From Yponomeuta sedellus (Eukaryota; Arthropoda; Insecta; Lepidoptera; Yponomeutidae): 64,000 bases of DNA. How positions within the stretch are numbered: position 1 is the first letter of the stretch; each line of letters starts with the position of its first letter. This document shows positions 9,388-19,061 of this stretch, piece by piece. The translations under genes were made by a program, and so were the position numbers. The notes beneath the pieces were generated by a model, which saw nothing but the letters and a program-made list of their open reading frames with translations, ran no database searches and had not been told where the DNA came from. Where the stretch lies: NCBI GenBank assembly GCA_934045075.1, contig OW203731.1:13339062-13403061 (forward strand), written 5' to 3'.

Positions 9388-9576
9388 CAGACTGTTAGCT
9401 TTTAGAATATACTTCGAGTAGGCTAGAGTAGGCTTCGGTTTCGCCGAAAGCACACGAGTGTAAAATACTGCTTCCTTCTCTGTTTTTCGAAATTAAGTGT
9501 CATATAAGTTCGGATATTTCAATTACACGAATATATCCGATAGTAGCCGAGGTATATTCTCAAAGCTAACAGACTG
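9388..9576. mobile_element. MITE A (CAGWCTGTTAGC ends)
   Basis: 189 bp. The 24-bp terminal inverted repeats start CAGACTGTTAGCTTTTAGAA and match in 22 of 24 positions. The interior has CTTCGGTTTCGCCGAAAGCA and TCCGATAGTAGCCGAGG. The copy at 32472-32962 is flanked by TA on both sides, consistent with a Tc1/mariner-type non-autonomous element. Confidence 0.8.
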
Positions 9577-9724
9577 TATTGCTATTTGATACTTTATTGT
9601 TTTGAAAATATTTGTGACACACTCGGTTTGTTGTACACTCAGAAAGATGGCTACATTATTCTACTACAACTATGTCATAATAACAACTATGTATACCTAC
9701 CTTCTAATGTAACATGTGGTTAAT

Positions 9725-9890
9725 GTTAAGGGTTTTTGCAGACTATGTAGTTTATTTTGTACACAGATATAGACCCGTTTTGTTACTGCTGCGCCGACTC
9801 CAAGGTTTGCTAAAAGATATCTCCTACAGAGTTATCTTTTATGTAATGTCCTGAGTTCAAAGTCAAAGTCAAAATATTTTTATTCGCTAT
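9725..9890 (+). mobile_element. LINE 3'-UTR fragment
   Basis: GGTTTTTGCAGACTATGTAG, TATAGACCCGTTTTG and CCAAGGTTTGCTAAAAGATA are shared, inverted, with 15235-15410, and the GGTTTGCT...GATAAG block also with 28915-28980. I read these as 3' UTRs of one LINE family; no coding part is left. Confidence 0.6.
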
Positions 9891-10014
9891 AAAAAACTAA
9901 TGTTTACTTTATGAACGTCAAAGTTGTTAGTTTCACAATTAATAGATTATGTGGAAAAGAAACTAACAAAAAAACTACCAATACATTTATTCTTTTCACA
10001 AAACAGATTTTAAG

Positions 10015-10170
10015 ATGACTTGAGAAAAGATGGACCGATTGGAATTTTATTTTCCCGCTGCCTTTTTCTCCACCACAATACTGCCCGAAGGCTTACATTT
10101 TACATTGTACATTGACATTCAACTAACAGAATGTAAATTCTTTACGTTGAAATAAATTGATTTGATCTGA
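10015..10170 (+). repeat. Repeat F (3' end type)
   Basis: GACTTGAGAAAAGATGG, CTTTTTCTCCACCAC and CATTGTACATTGACA recur in order at 43826-43980; a shorter inverted piece lies at 59755-59820. The shared end is GTTGAAATAAATTGATTTG. Probably a LINE or SINE 3' region; type unknown. Confidence 0.6.
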
Positions 10171-10492
10171 TGGTGTACGGAGTACGACTTGCCCTTGGTC
10201 GGCTTTTTTTCCGTCGCTCGCCGCGCTGTAACGAACCGTAATGCAATTATTCGTAATAATCGTAGCAACGGCAGGATGAGGCGACGCGACAAAGCCATCT
10301 TGGACACGCCCCGTAATCGCGTTTCACAATTAAAATGTCATCAGTGAGCAGCGGGCTTTACACCTTACGGCGACAGTTAGAAGGTGTGACGATATTTCTA
10401 TAAAATAGCTGGCCGGCGCAGTTGTCCAGTGAATTTTGAATTATTTGAAGGAAATTATTACGGAGTTATTTATCAAACGGTGGACTAGTTTT
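10171..10492. other. Single-copy-looking GC-richer stretch
   Basis: Contains GTCGCTCGCCGCGCTGTAACG and GGATGAGGCGACGCGACAAA segments unlike the AT-rich surroundings, and a TATA/initiator pair listed separately. The 62-aa ORF on the minus strand (10119-10307) has no recognisable motif. Confidence 0.4.
10399..10430 (+). promoter_or_regulatory. Possible TATA plus initiator core promoter
   Basis: TATAAAAT at 10399-10406 is followed by GTCCAGTG, whose A at 10428 lies 29 bases after the first T, the spacing expected of an arthropod TATA/Inr promoter. No downstream ORF is seen, so this may be chance. Confidence 0.25.
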
Positions 10493-10580
10493 TTCTTCTT
10501 CTTCTGGCTATATTATGTAGTCCACTGCTGGACATAGCCCTCCCCTAATAAGTGCCATAGCGCCCAGTCTTCAGCTTGCC
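10493..10580 (-). mobile_element. RTE2-type LINE 3' end
   Basis: On the minus strand: TCCGGCAAGCTGAAGACTGG, GTCCAGCAGTGGACTAC, ending AGAAGAAGAAGAA. Same 3' terminus as 2216 and 60540. Confidence 0.7.
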
Positions 10581-10755
10581 GGACTAGTTTCGCGGCTCGC
10601 GGTTATTTATTGGGTAAAACGTAATTACTTTAATTCCCAACGTTTAGACGTTTAAGAAATACAATTGTTACGTTTTGTATATATATTGAAAATGTTACTA
10701 AGACTCGACAGCCACACAACTAAAAACTTTCACATGAATTTACAATTTATTTTGT

Positions 10756-10973
10756 ACTAGCTGTGGTCCGCGGTTTATAGATTTTTCCGAAATAAGACAT
10801 TTTTCCCCAGTGAAACGTAGCCAATGTGTTTGCGGTCACCCGTCCAGGGTGTCAGCTAACTCCATACAAAATTTTATTAAAATCGCTACAGACGTTTAGA
10901 CGTGAAAAAGTAACAAACAAATACACTCACAAATTTTTGCCTTTATAATATTAGTGTGCTGTGATGTGATGAT
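10756..10973 (-). mobile_element. Non-autonomous Helitron-like element
   Basis: On the minus strand it runs from ATCATCACATCACAGCACAC through ATAATATTATAAAGGC-type sequence and GTTTGTTACTTTTTCACGTC to a 3' end of ACAGCTAGT. CTAGT fits the CTRRT Helitron terminus, and a (ATCAC)n microsatellite at the other end recurs at 49679-49926. No Rep/helicase coding. Confidence 0.6.
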
Positions 10974-10983
10974 ATTTAACTGT

Positions 10984-11170
10984 TCACTCACTATGCGTGA
11001 AGGAAGACATCAAGAGAGAACCTCAGAGTGTAAGGTGTTCAACTACCTCAGCGCTTGAAATTGCCATTCCATGGTCGGCGCTTGGTAATATAAGCCCATA
11101 CTCTCTCTGTCTGAGAGAAGACCTGTGCTCTGCAGTGAGACGTACGTAGGCTACATAAAAAAGTACTTTC
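10984..11170 (+). mobile_element. SINE-P 3' portion
   Basis: Contains TACCTCAGCGCTTGAAATTG, CTCTCTCTGTCTGAGAGAAG, CCTGTGCTCTGCAGTG and GTAGGCTACATAAAAAAG, the SINE-P tail also seen at 14205 and 47888. The tRNA-like head is missing. Confidence 0.7.
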
Positions 11171-11931
11171 AAAAATATGCCATAAATCTCTGTTAAAACT
11201 ATTGTAAACGAGATAACGTCCACAGTAAAACCAAGCAAATGAACTTGTGGAGCCTTCTTATAACATAATAATATTTAATGTGTTCTCTTTTATATTAATA
11301 AATACATACATACATATACAAAGTGTTTCAAAACTGACCTACCTCTACTTCCCATAAATACTACGTTAATTGGTACCCAGTCATAACAAACATCACTTTC
11401 CTTACTTGCTTAATTATGTAAAACCAACCATGTAACATAAATAATACACGTAGCGACCGCACTTTGATAAGTTGCCGCAAATATATCACACGCTACGCCT
11501 GCTACGGCGTAGCGGCGTAGCGCTACGCATTGAACAAAAGCAGGCAGAAGTATGACTCGATGGTAACCTTGCACAAGATTTAAAGAGTTGCATAAAGAGT
11601 TGATTATAATGTGAGAATTGTTGACTTTCCAGAATACCCGTTAGATACGACGATGAAATTAAATATTATGTTTAGACCTGGCACAGTAGCACTAATTCTT
11701 AAATGGTATTTTATTTTAAGGATTAATGTGCATACCATTTTTATTTAACGATTTTTTATACTAAATTTTACTATCGTTTTTAATCTTATTTACTAAAACA
11801 AAGTCCTCAGCGATAAAAAATGCTTAGAAAAATATTTTTTTTACAAAGACTATAATTTTTTTACATTATAAATCTTTCATCTTCTCTTCGATATAGAGTA
11901 AAAAATGTGCATTAAAGTAAGAAACGGTCTA
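11171..11931. other. Unassigned stretch with a CTACGC-rich patch
   Basis: AT-rich except for 11491-11528, where CGCTACGCC and GGCGTAGCG blocks alternate. No ORF of note. Confidence 0.5.
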
Positions 11932-12188
11932 CAGTCTATTTATTCTTACTTGTCCAATTTAGTAAATAAGATTCTAACCTTAAAATTGAGATTAGATGCC
12001 TAAACTAGACATTTTCTCGCAAATTCATGAACTGTCATGAACTATGTTTATAAAATTGGCAGCGTGTTATGTAGAAGAGTGTTCCAGGTTACTTCATAAA
12101 TGGAAATATGGCAGTTTTGGCCTAAAAAGTCACATTTTAAGGGTAGAATTTTGTTTACTAAATTGGACAAGTAAGAATAAATAGACTG
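11932..12188. mobile_element. MITE B (TTACTTGTCCAATTTAGTAAA ends)
   Basis: 257 bp with imperfect terminal inverted repeats about 45-50 bp long, starting CAGTCTATTTATTCTTACTT. A second, inverted copy lies at 25249-25490; the TA flanks there suggest Tc1/mariner cross-mobilisation. An interior block (CATAAATGGAAATATGGCAG) is shared. Confidence 0.85.
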
Positions 12189-12469
12189 CACAATAGAACA
12201 TTCGTGATTGTTTAGTTTTATTAAACTAGCACCGTTTCTTACCATTTAGAATAGAATCGAACAATGTCGTCACAACAGCGAAACAGCACAATGTTATATC
12301 TCGTTAGTAACTGTAGGTACGTATATTTCTTTTTCCATTGTGTCGAAAGCGTCGATTCCCGATCAGACATTTCGCTCCCAAAACTTTCGCGCCACTGCAA
12401 ATCCACCGGGTGATGCCTCCATGTGTTCCTGCAGGCTGTATTGTGGAGCTTCAGAGCTGACACAAAAAT

Positions 12470-12785
12470 GCGATGGTGTTTGTCCAGGGAAGAATGTTCC
12501 GCCACGGTGGCCAAGTCCTAATTTGTGGAAGATTATAAGACAGTGGCGGGCCTTACTGTGAGAAGTTATCAAGCCGCCCTCAAGGCCTCTGACATGACTT
12601 AATAACTGCCATTACATGACAGCCGGCACCAACGGCTCAGTATATCTTGCGAAGCACGAAGCGCTCGGAAAAAATCCCCAAGCGTTAGTCACGGGACGGT
12701 CACCCATCCTGCATCTGACCACGCCTGTTGTTGCTTATCTCATTGATTCCAATCTTTCGGTTCAACTAGGCCACGAACGCTTCGT
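12470..12785 (-). mobile_element. 5S-rRNA-derived SINE, subfamily A, 3' truncated or diverged
   Basis: On the minus strand the head has AAGCAACAACAGGCGTGGTC and GGATGGGTGACCGTCCCGTG. The body has AGCCGTTGGTGCCGGCTGTC, and it stays recognisable to a diverged 3' end (the usual TCCCCACTGC block is replaced). ORFs on either strand here are SINE frames. Confidence 0.8.
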
Positions 12786-12799
12786 ATGTATTGTGTGTT

Positions 12800-13187
12800 T
12801 ACTTAGTTATTATTATTTTTATTATTAACTAGTAATGAATGTACCTTCTAAACCTACTTTGCTTACGTCGGCACGTAAGTAAATAACTCCACCCGCAAAC
12901 TAATTCGCCACGCAATCTGCGAGATTCCCCTCCACCCGGACGGTTGTATGACACTGGCTAATTACTTATGTAAACTGTCCATTTCTGGGCCAGAACGTGG
13001 TCCTGTATGGCGCTTTAGACGTAGACCGACCATGTCAAGTACGTGAGTCGATTTGTTGTTGAAGGCGATTGATTAAGTGATTTTTCTACAAGTCTACGAA
13101 GGCAAAGGGGTTACTTTTCACCTGATTATTTTAATTCAGTGAATAGTGTTCATATACAATAAATAAAACTGTGTAACTTTTAATAAT
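12800..13187. other. Unassigned stretch
   Basis: No ORF, no recognised repeat. Slightly GC-richer than average at 12900-13040. Confidence 0.4.
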
Positions 13188-13390
13188 GACGACCACTGTG
13201 GCGTAGCGGTAGTGCGTCTGCCTACCATGCAAGAGGTCCCGGGTTCGAATCCCGGCTGGGAACAAAAAAAAATCCCCAGGTCTTGGATGTTTACATGTTT
13301 GTGATGTCGTTGTTTCTGGTTCCTACGACACAGGGACACAGTGTGGGGCCAGAAGTAATGTATGTGCCAGTATGTAAATGTTATTATTAT
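13188..13390 (+). mobile_element. SINE-W (tRNA-like head), nearly full length
   Basis: The head has A box TGGCGTAGCGG and B box GGTTCGAATCC, followed by an A-run, CCAGGTCTTGGATGTTTACA, GTGATGTCGTTGTTTCTGGT and GTGTGGGGCCAGAAG, ending in a TATGTAAATGTTATTATTA tail. The head resembles tRNAs of the Trp/Gly type; I cannot assign one. Pol III-type SINE. Confidence 0.85.
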
Positions 13391-13850
13391 TATAATTGAA
13401 ACATTACATTTTGTTTTTAATTATGTTTAAGTCGTGAACATCGTAGCTGTATTAAATGGACTAGGAGGAGTCTGAAAGAGTACATAAAATCCTTTTATTT
13501 TTATTTTAGTTATTTTCTTAGGACAACAGTATCTAGTACACTAAACATCGTAATTATAAAACATAAAGAGTTTTATGCCTTTGCAGTCCTGATGTGAAAT
13601 CTGATTCATATTTTCCTTTCAATCCTTTTGGTTGTGAGGTAAGGATGTCGGTGATTTGTATCATCAAGATCTATCTGATCCTGATCTGCCCGATACAGAC
13701 CCACTAACCGAATGGGAAGGACCAGTTGAAAGAGCTATCGCGACTGACTATTCAATGAAACAAGCACATAAAAATGTTTGATAAAAAATCGACAAGAAAG
13801 TCATATTTAATAAATGATAACTTATAGTAGCAATACCACGCGCTAACTGT
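13391..13850. other. Unassigned stretch
   Basis: No recognised repeat or ORF. Confidence 0.4.
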
Positions 13851-13883
13851 GTAGGAAAACATCGTGAGGAAATCCAAGTGTCT

Positions 13884-14194
13884 GAGTGCTTAGTGCGAGT
13901 TTTTTAACTACTCGATCGCGTTAACGTAAACTCATATTTCTATGGCATCGAGGAAGCGCCACCTAGCGACAAGTATGGAAATTAAAATTGCTGAGTGCGA
14001 GTTGTAATGGTTTACGTTGAGAAGTGAACACGTTTACCAGCCAAACCACGAATAAACGCGAGTGCGAGTTGTACTGTGACAGCGGTTTGCCAGTTCGAAC
14101 GGTGAACTTACTAATACTCACTACTCAATGCTCGATTGACGCGGTAGTAGGTAAAGTTATTCGATTGGATCTGTCAAACTCGCACTAAGCACTC
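13884..14194. mobile_element. MITE C (GAGTGCTTAGTGCGAG ends)
   Basis: 311 bp with terminal inverted repeats GAGTGCTTAGTGCGAGTTT. Internal direct copies of GAGTGCGAGTTGTA also occur. The copy at 31640-31946 is in the opposite orientation and interrupts a different SINE. Target duplication not resolved. Confidence 0.85.
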
Positions 14195-14274
14195 TGAGGT
14201 GCCCAATTAGCTCAGCGCTTGAAATTGACAATTGACGCAGGGCAAGTCTGGTAATTACGTCTAAACTCACTCTC

Positions 14275-14330
14275 TCTCTCTATCTCTCTCTCTGTATCTC
14301 TCTCTCTATCTCTCTCTTTCTCGCTGAGAG
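14275..14330. repeat. CT-rich tract inside SINE-P
   Basis: (CTCTCTCTAT)-type run expanded relative to the other SINE-P copies. Confidence 0.75.
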
Positions 14331-14424
14331 AAGGCCTTTGCTCTGCTATGGTACGTTTATAGGCTACAAAAAAATATCCTAACCGTCAAAAACTTCATGT
14401 ATTTTTCCAGCTGTATAACAATGC

Positions 14425-14745
14425 ACCTTATACGTCTCACTATAGGCCACAGGCCTTCTCTTTAATAAAGAGAAAATTGTCCTAATCACTACGAATGTTC
14501 AGCCTGGATTGGCTATTTCAAGCTCTGAGGCATGGGAACACTTCTAGCACGTTTCCTCACAATGTTTTCTTTCACAGTCAGCAGTGATATTGCCAAAACA
14601 AATTCACCGATATAGATAATTTACTCAATAAAATTATTGGTATATGCGCGAGGTTCAAACCGTGCCTCCGTGCCTAGAACTTTTGCCTCACCCAGTCCTC
14701 TTGGGTGAGGCAAAAGTTCTACCAACCGCACTACCACCGTTTTTT
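14425..14745 (-). mobile_element. SINE-P, minus orientation, with hairpin at its head
   Basis: On the minus strand: a tRNA-like region with GGTTTGAACC (decayed B box), then the SINE-P body around AAACATTGTGAGGAAACGTG, then a tail with AGAGAAGGCCTGTGGCC. The head end carries the perfect inverted repeat at 14675-14721. Confidence 0.65.
14675..14721. repeat. Perfect inverted repeat, 20-bp arms
   Basis: TAGAACTTTTGCCTCACCCA at 14675-14694 and its exact complement at 14702-14721, with a 7-nt loop GTCCTCT. The arm is the SINE-P tRNA-like anticodon region (…GTTCTACC…), so this is a local snap-back at a SINE head. Confidence 0.9.
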
Positions 14746-14814
14746 CAACAGCTGTAAGTTAAATATTGAACGAGTCAAATCGCAAAATTAATAGTGACTA
14801 CCCAAAATAATTGA

Positions 14815-14935
14815 CTGTACTCGCCACTTCAGTCTACCCGAGACCAAGGCAACTGTAACGCTGCCGAAACGTCGGGAAGTAAGGTAATTACGTTTTACTT
14901 AATAAATAAACGCGATTTGACCCGTTTAATGTATG
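14815..14935 (+). repeat. Repeat D copy
   Basis: Has CTACCCGAGACCAAGGCAAC, the core GCCGAAACGTCGG (14862-14874), AATTACGTTTTACTTAATAA and CGATTTGACCCGTTTAATGT. The same order occurs at 54945-55105. Confidence 0.75.
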
Positions 14936-15194
14936 ACTAAGCTGTAGGTTAAGTAAAGTATTCTTCGATCATCCTCTCCACTAATCACATTAGCTAATTA
15001 CGCCCTTGCCAGAGAGTAAATAGAGGGAAGCGTTAACTGAAGGAACTTGTTCGCGAGACTAAAGTTGGGGCGTTATCTAAATGAGACCATCTTTCGTTAT
15101 ATAAGCTAAGTTAATTAAGAACAGAGCAGATGAGAGTCGGCGCCGGTAGTTGCCGCCGTGTGGTAAGATATAGTCTGGGGAACTTCACAACGAT

Positions 15195-15415
15195 TTTCTG
15201 TCAATTTACTTTACTTTATACTTTTGCACAAAAAACATTACATAGGATACATTACGTAAGAAAAAACATGTACAAAGGCGAGCTTATCTCTGTAAGAGAT
15301 TTCCTCCAGCAAACTTTGGAGAGTCGGAGCTGCAGTGAAAAACGGGTCTATATACGTGTACAAAATAAACTACATAGACTGCAAAAACCCTTAACAATAA
15401 CCTAAGCAGACATAA
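15195..15415 (-). mobile_element. LINE 3'-UTR fragment
   Basis: Inverse of the 9725-9890 family: on the minus strand GGTTTTTGCAGTCTATGTAG, GCAGCTCCGACTCTCCAAAG, TTTGCTGGAGGAAATCTC and GATAAGCTCGCCTTTGTACA. A 91-aa plus-strand ORF here is spurious. Confidence 0.65.
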
Positions 15416-15916
15416 AACACTATATAGATAAATATAAACATAAACTTGTAAATAAAAATAAATATATAGCTCAAACTTATGATAGAGATAAATATTTATC
15501 TTTCAACTGTTTCTTAAATGTACTAATTGTGTGACTAGCGCATATTTTCTGTGTCACTTAGTATATTGAGAGCCTGATCTATCAGCTTCAGCTATGTTTG
15601 TCAATGTGGATACGAAAGAAAGAGAAGAAAAACAAACGCTATTGAAAATTCGGTGAAAAAAAGTAAAAAAAAGGATTTCTTTAATATTAAACAACATCGT
15701 TTTTTCTTAACTTTTTTTTCCTCGAGTTGAACAAAGTTTTCTTGTCTCAAATAAGAGGTAAGAATATTCTTGCAGGAATATTGATTAGTATAAATTAGGT
15801 AAGAGATATCAAGTACCTTATATCTGTAATTATTGCTGTAATGAAGGGTTATATAGATACATAAAGAACACTTTATTGCACAGCGAAGAAAAAATAATAC
15901 GACATGATTTCTAAAA
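15416..15916. other. Unassigned AT-rich stretch
   Basis: Long A/T runs. A 107-aa minus-strand ORF (15601-15924) is low-complexity Phe/Lys-rich and ends inside a SINE, so it is not accepted. Confidence 0.4.
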
Positions 15917-16455
15917 ACCCGCAACCTCTGGCTATCCGTGCCAGCGCTCTACCAATTGAGCCAATGGGCGAAGAGGTTCGAAATTTCACTGATGCCGTGA
16001 ATCGCCCATTGGCTCAATTGGTAGAGCGCTGGCACGGATAGCCAGAGGTTGCGGGTTCGAATCCCGGCATGAGTGAAATTTTCAGCCTCGAAATAGGGTT
16101 TTAAATTTGTTCCCTAGAACGGGTTAGTGCATTAAAAATAAAAATAGTGTAATCATGTGGGTACAGTGATATCGTTCCGATGTTAAACCTAACTGCAAAG
16201 TGGGTAGTCGGGACTATAAGTAATGCAATTTGCTTAAGTCAGATGTCGCTGCCTGTACGTAATACAGAGAATAGTGTAAAGAGGTTCGAAATTTCACTGA
16301 TGCCGTGAGTCGCCCATTGGCTCAATTGGTAGAGCGCTGGCACGGATAGCCAGAGGTTGCGGGTTCGAATCCCGGCATGGGTGAATTTTTCAGCCACTAA
16401 ATAGGTTTTTAAATTTGTTCCTTAGCACGGGTTAGTGCATTAAAAATAAAAATAG
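15917..16455 (+). mobile_element. SINE-T head-to-tail dimer with inverted 5' end
   Basis: 15917-15971 is an inverted piece covering the whole tRNA-like head. Two plus units follow, with tRNA-like heads starting at 16004 and 16312 (period 308 bp). Each head has D-stem GCTC/GAGC, anticodon stem CTGGC/GCCAG, B box GGTTCGAATCC, and acceptor ends pairing GCCCAT with ATGGGT in the second unit. Each tail ends GTTAGTGCATTAAAAATAAA. No clear target duplication found. Confidence 0.9.
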
Positions 16456-16457
16456 TG

Positions 16458-16930
16458 GTACCTAAACTTTTAAATTATTGTAAATATGTATTAGCTCTTC
16501 TAAAACAACATCAACTATCATAACTACAAGATTAATCTCTCACGGATAGGCTAAATGCAAACAAACGATACAGCAAACAAACGCTAACCTTAACAAAACA
16601 CGATCAGCTGACGCAATGACCGCTACTTACAATGTCGCCTCCCATATAAAGGCTGCTAAACTACGTGTGTACTCATGTGTGAGTGCCTCTGCGTTTGTAG
16701 AGGAAAACTTTACGCTGGTGTGCGTGCGTGTGTGTATGTGCAATGGATTAGACTTATAATAAAAGTTTTTGTAACAGATGTCAGATATTAAACACGGTGG
16801 GTATTAATAATGGAGACGCAATGAAAAAGTTTGGGAAATTAGTCTCCTCTCTGCTTAGTTTCGGTGGCCGTCTGTGGGTCGTTTGTCTTGCGCTGAAAGT
16901 AAAACTACAGTATACAAATATGACTGCCTT
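16458..16930. other. Unassigned stretch
   Basis: Contains a short GT-rich run at 16715-16740 (GTGTGCGTGCGTGTGTGTATG). No ORF or repeat recognised. Confidence 0.4.
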
Positions 16931-16931
16931 A

Positions 16932-17060
16932 GAGGCTAGTTAAGGGGCTTAGCTACCAGATAGAAGTCACGGGTTCGATTCCCACTGGGGGTTGCCGTAC
17001 ATTTGTACAAGGGGCCAATAGTCTGAGATAGTCTGGGTGTATTTATATGTTTGGATTTTT
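16932..17060 (+). mobile_element. SINE-4 fragment (tRNA-like head)
   Basis: Head with GGTTCGATTCCC (B box), then GGGGCCAATAGTCTGAGATA and TCTGGGTGTATTTATATGTT. Similar blocks occur at 32330-32465 and 38030-38215. Confidence 0.6.
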
Positions 17061-17205
17061 TTTGTCCATTTTTTCTCCAAAATGATCTAGATTTTGAAAT
17101 TGACACCTAGTTTGACTTGTAAAGTTCATTAAGATTCCCTAATTTTGGAGTATGAAACTCAATATTATAATGAGTGTTGCATAGAGAATAATGTAATAAT
17201 CATTA

Positions 17206-17275
17206 AACATAACATAACATCACATCTGTGTGCCAGAGGGGTAAGCAGAGACCAGGGACTGCCACTAGCCGCACG
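17206..17275 (-). mobile_element. RTE1 LINE 3' terminus, short
   Basis: On the minus strand AGTGGCAGTCCCTGGTCTCT followed by a GATGTTATGTTATG tail, the same end as 20382, 29171, 41162 and 48060. Confidence 0.6.
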
Positions 17276-17528
17276 ACTAGTCAGTTGGACGAAAATACTA
17301 AAAATTCAACATTGAAATTAAGGCCCAGTCCGTGGTCATTCTATGTCCTGCTTTTGATTGAAAAAGTGGGAGGGAGGGTGGTGCATCAACTAACCGCATG
17401 GTGCTTGTGGAGTTTTCGGCGGAATATAGCAGAGTAATTTTGACGTTTTAATGCTATTATGGATTTCCGCAAAGTGACGCCTGATTCGATGCAATAATTA
17501 CGCTGCAATGACATCTATTATGCTAATA

Positions 17529-17600
17529 CGCCGCCTGATCGTTGATTCATGAATACACCCGGTTGGACGGGTGTATTCATGAATCAACGATCAGGCGGCG
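17529..17600. repeat. Perfect inverted repeat, 32-bp arms, 8-nt loop
   Basis: The left arm (17529-17560) opens CGCCGCCTGATCGTTGATTC and the right arm (17569-17600) is its exact complement; the loop is GGTTGGAC. No related copy elsewhere in the window. See findings. Confidence 0.95.
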
Positions 17601-18154
17601 CAATACTCGTTGCCGGAGTATTGCTGTGATCGTATCGCGACCTAATCAGACAACTTTCCGTCTACCGAAACTTATTACAAGATTAATACGAATTCTAATC
17701 GAATTTCCTCTCATTAAGTACCCCGGTTACCGAGAGCTCTTCATTATTGTGGAATAATACCGTCGGGGTAATATCGTGGTATAGTTACTTAATCAATTCT
17801 TTTGTTGGTTGAATCGACCCCTGAGTAGTGGGTGGGGTTGATTAAGAAGAATATTGCTTGATTACACTGTTGAAGTATGGCCTCGTTCGTACACAACGCT
17901 CGGCGCGTGTGTGCGTATGATTGTTTGTATGTGCTGCGTCTAATGAATGTCTCATACTTTCAATGGCATGGGTGAGTATCTTATGTTATGTGTTTTGATC
18001 ATACTTAGAGAAGATAGTAATAATGTCGGTTTAGTTACAATTAGGAGATGTCTTCGCTATCGTAGGGGTGCGGTCAGCCTATTTCTTAACATGACGCTGA
18101 AAATTATTGCATGATTTGAGTAAGTTACTCGCATACAATGAAGCAAAAAACAAA
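17601..18154. other. Unassigned stretch
   Basis: Single-copy-looking; no ORF above 71 aa and no recognised repeat. Confidence 0.4.
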
Positions 18155-18369
18155 CAAACATAACATTTACATACTGGCGCATACATTGCTTCTGACCCTA
18201 CCATAGGATACCCTGTGTCGTGGATACCAGAAACAACGACATCACAAACAAGTAAACATCCAAGACCTGGGGTTATTTTCCCTATTTTTCTTGTCCCCAG
18301 CCGGGGATCAAACCCGAGACCTCTCGCATGGTAAGCAGATGCGCTACCGCTGCCCCAAAGAGGTCGTCG
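18155..18369 (-). mobile_element. SINE-W, minus orientation
   Basis: On the minus strand: head with TGGGGCAGCGGTAGCGCATC and GGTTTGATCCCCGGC, AAAAATAGGG spacer, CCAGGTCTTGGATGTTTACT, GTGATGTCGTTGTTTCTGGT, and a TATGTAAATGTTATGTTTG tail. Confidence 0.8.
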
Positions 18370-18500
18370 GTCGGAAAACATCGTGAGGAGATCTGGGTGT
18401 CTGAGGTACTCGCATACCTCAGATGACAATCTGCGGTGGGCATGCGTAGTAATTCAGCTCGCACTCTCTCTTTGAGAGAGGGGATGTGCCTTATTATGGG
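18370..18500 (+). mobile_element. SINE-P fragment abutting SINE-W
   Basis: Starts GGAAAACATCGTGAGGAGAT exactly where the SINE-W head ends, then GTGTCTGAGG and CACTCTCTCTTTGAGAGAG. Head lost. Confidence 0.65.
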
Positions 18501-18831
18501 TCATATACATATTAAAAATAGAAAGATATTTTGAGGAGTTGAAAACCTCACGATAGAGCAAAAACAATAAAAAAACATATAAATTTTTTTTGGGTGTGGA
18601 ATAACCCTGTTGTTATTTTTTATATATATTCATTTATTATTGTAATATAAAAAAAATGTCAGACAATACAAATTCTTTGAAAATTTCAACTGGCTACTGC
18701 AACTGATAACTGTTTAAGAGTTTGTCATACCTTTAAAAATATAGATTGACGTCCTAGGTTTGATAATTCAACACGGAGCCCTAAAAATAATGACCACTAC
18801 GAAAAGTTGTTCCAAACACACTGTTACATCG
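18501..18831. other. Unassigned AT-rich stretch
   Basis: No ORF or repeat recognised. Confidence 0.4.
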
Positions 18832-18975
18832 ATATCAACCCTTGTATGTCCCCACTGCGGGGCACGGGTCTCTTCCTGCATCGCAGGAAGGTTAGGCCAT
18901 ACTCCACCACGGGGGCCAAGTCTGGATTGCTGGAGGATTGTAAGACAGTGGCGGACCTTACCCTCAGAAGTTACA
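18832..18975 (-). mobile_element. 5S-SINE subfamily A, 3' half
   Basis: On the minus strand it contains CTTACAATCCTCCAGCAATC, GGAGTATGGCCTAACCTTCC, CAGTGGGGACATACAAGGGT and TTGATATCGATG. The 5S head is absent; truncation at CTTCTGAGGGTAAGG. Confidence 0.85.
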
Positions 18976-19061
18976 TATTATTGGGTTATCTGGATGAGAT
19001 CAGACTAAAAGATAAAATTACCAATTGTATATCCCTCCTTAGATATAAGAAATCATAGTGA

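Larger units (their letters stand above)
13853..14370 (+). mobile_element. SINE-P copy interrupted by MITE C
   Basis: The body starts GGAAAACATCGTGAGGAAAT...GTGTCTG, is split by MITE C (13884-14194), and resumes at GAGGTGCCCAATTAGCTCAG. It continues into a long CT tract and CTGAGAGAAGGCC, ending near GTTTATAGGCTACAAAAA. The SINE predates the MITE here. Confidence 0.75.

Noticed and set aside
13192..13262. tRNA-Trp/Gly-like gene
   Set aside because: Followed by the SINE-W body and tail in several loci; it is a SINE head.
15601..15924. 107-aa minus-strand ORF
   Set aside because: Low-complexity AT-rich translation starting inside SINE-T.
16004..16075. A genuine tRNA gene with good cloverleaf
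   Set aside because: The same cloverleaf with the same tail occurs in at least nine places, the anticodon loop lacks the invariant T before the anticodon, and exact TSDs show SINE insertions.
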